Shown one piece after another: positions 39,952 through 40,449 of a stretch of DNA of 40,449 nt. Location of the stretch: the NCBI GenBank assembly GCA_031266775.1, contig JAISAQ010000027.1, positions 1 to 40,449 of the forward strand, given 5' to 3'. A program made the translations under genes and the position numbers. Origin of the DNA: Treponema sp. GTDB lineage: Bacteria; Spirochaetota; Spirochaetia; Treponematales; Breznakiellaceae. The notes under the pieces are model-generated. The model saw only the letters and a program-made list of their open reading frames with translations, ran no database searches and was not told where the DNA came from. Every line of letters begins with the position of its first letter. The stretch's first letter is position 1.

Positions 39952-40449
39952 ATGAAAATGTATAGAGACTTTACCATTTCAGTATGCGACAAAGAATTGA
40001 GTGAACTCAAGGCAAAATTAACTTCTGTGAAATTTCCAAGGAAAGACCATTTTGAAAAAAATTGGAATTTGGGAATTCATTCTCCCGAATTTGACAGGCT
40101 AATCAATTATTGGTTAAATGAGTACGATTGGAAAAAACACGAATCGCAATTGAATCAATTTCATCAGCATATAGTAACAATTGACGGAATTGATATTCAT
40201 TTTATTTGGGAAAAAGGAGAAACACAAAATTCAATTCCAGTTATTTTCTCTCACGGTTGGCCTGACAGTTTTTTGAGGTATACCAAAATAATTCATTCAT
40301 TAACGCAGAAACGTATATTGGCAGACAAATCAGAAATATCTTTCGATGTCATTATCCCCTCGGTAATTGGGTTTGGATTTTCCGGTTATTCAAACGCGCT
40401 TTCCATGAATAATGAATCAATCGCTGATTTTTGGGTCAAACTGATGGTT
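39952..40449 (+). CDS. epoxide-hydrolase-like alpha/beta hydrolase, cut by window edge
   Basis: Translation from ATG 39952 (MKMYRDFTISV) stays open to the last base, giving 166 residues. The first 100 match the epoxide hydrolase N-terminal region (ELSELKAKLTSVKFP, LINYWLNEYDWKKHESQLNQ, then GIDIHFIWEKGE). The alpha/beta hydrolase core begins with FSHGWPDSFLRY, the oxyanion-hole HGWP, and PSVIGFGFSGYS. The catalytic nucleophile lies beyond the window. A ribosome-binding site (AAAAGGAAAT) precedes the ATG. Composition is AT-rich compared with most of the window, hinting at transfer. Confidence 0.88.
   Translation, partial: MKMYRDFTISVCDKELSELKAKLTSVKFPRKDHFEKNWNLGIHSPEFDRLINYWLNEYDWKKHESQLNQFHQHIVTIDGIDIHFIWEKGETQNSIPVIFSHGWPDSFLRYTKIIHSLTQKRILADKSEISFDVIIPSVIGFGFSGYSNALSMNNESIADFWVKLMV

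Noticed and set aside
1..40449. tRNA and rRNA genes
   Set aside because: No cloverleaf with T-loop motif or rRNA signature noticed on reading either strand.

Overview
The window looks like chromosomal DNA of a spirochaete, most likely a Treponema of the GC-richer, environmental or termite-gut type. The reasons are a 952-residue membrane-anchored coiled-coil protein of the spirochaetal SpiroCoCo kind, several exported proteins that look treponemal, relaxed spirochaetal lipoboxes, PilZ, GGDEF and HD-GYP proteins, a free-standing FlhB C-terminal-like protein, and GC-rich codon use in most genes. This assignment is inference from gene content; no rRNA is present.

Left part (1-6.9 kb): a truncated IS5-type insertion sequence whose transposase is split by a frameshift at an A7 run; then, on the minus strand, an iron alcohol dehydrogenase, a LysM/M23 peptidoglycan peptidase, a DUF151-UVR protein and a polyprenyl diphosphate synthase; then, on the plus strand, an exported protein and the 23S rRNA methyltransferase RlmE, which carries an in-frame 15-bp tandem repeat.

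Accessory part (6.8-13.0 kb): the most unusual section. A winged-helix AAA+ ATPase is followed after 21 bp by an ADP-ribosylglycohydrolase. Divergent from them is an RtcR-type AAA+ protein that has lost both the N-terminal sensor domain and the sigma-54-contacting GAFTGA loop. Next come two small membrane proteins behind their own palindrome and promoter, then an AT-rich MNT nucleotidyltransferase/HEPN pair. Together these look like a defence or stress module.

Central part (13.1-31.6 kb): housekeeping and envelope genes. These are adk, a MATE exporter, lon, a TPR/PilZ pair, a lipoprotein glucosaminidase, radC, a PEGA-domain envelope protein, an HtrA protease, an exported NlpC/P60-like protein, a polyol dehydrogenase, and a HAD hydrolase coupled to the coiled-coil protein. 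Near-identical palindromic repeats lie at 21.1 and 23.6 kb, with a diverged relative at 31.6 kb.

Right part (31.6-38.8 kb, minus strand): one tightly packed 12-gene unit. It starts with rpsP-KH-rimM-trmD-rplS and runs with overlaps or tiny gaps through an unknown protein, an FlhB-like protein (apparent ATA start), an HD-GYP phosphodiesterase, YraN, a FlgM-like protein, a zinc-site protein and a GGDEF diguanylate cyclase. Ribosome/tRNA maturation, flagellar assembly factors and both arms of c-di-GMP metabolism therefore share one transcription unit. The right edge is more AT-rich and holds a lipoprotein built of Asp-Gly-Tyr repeats and the start of an epoxide-hydrolase-like gene.
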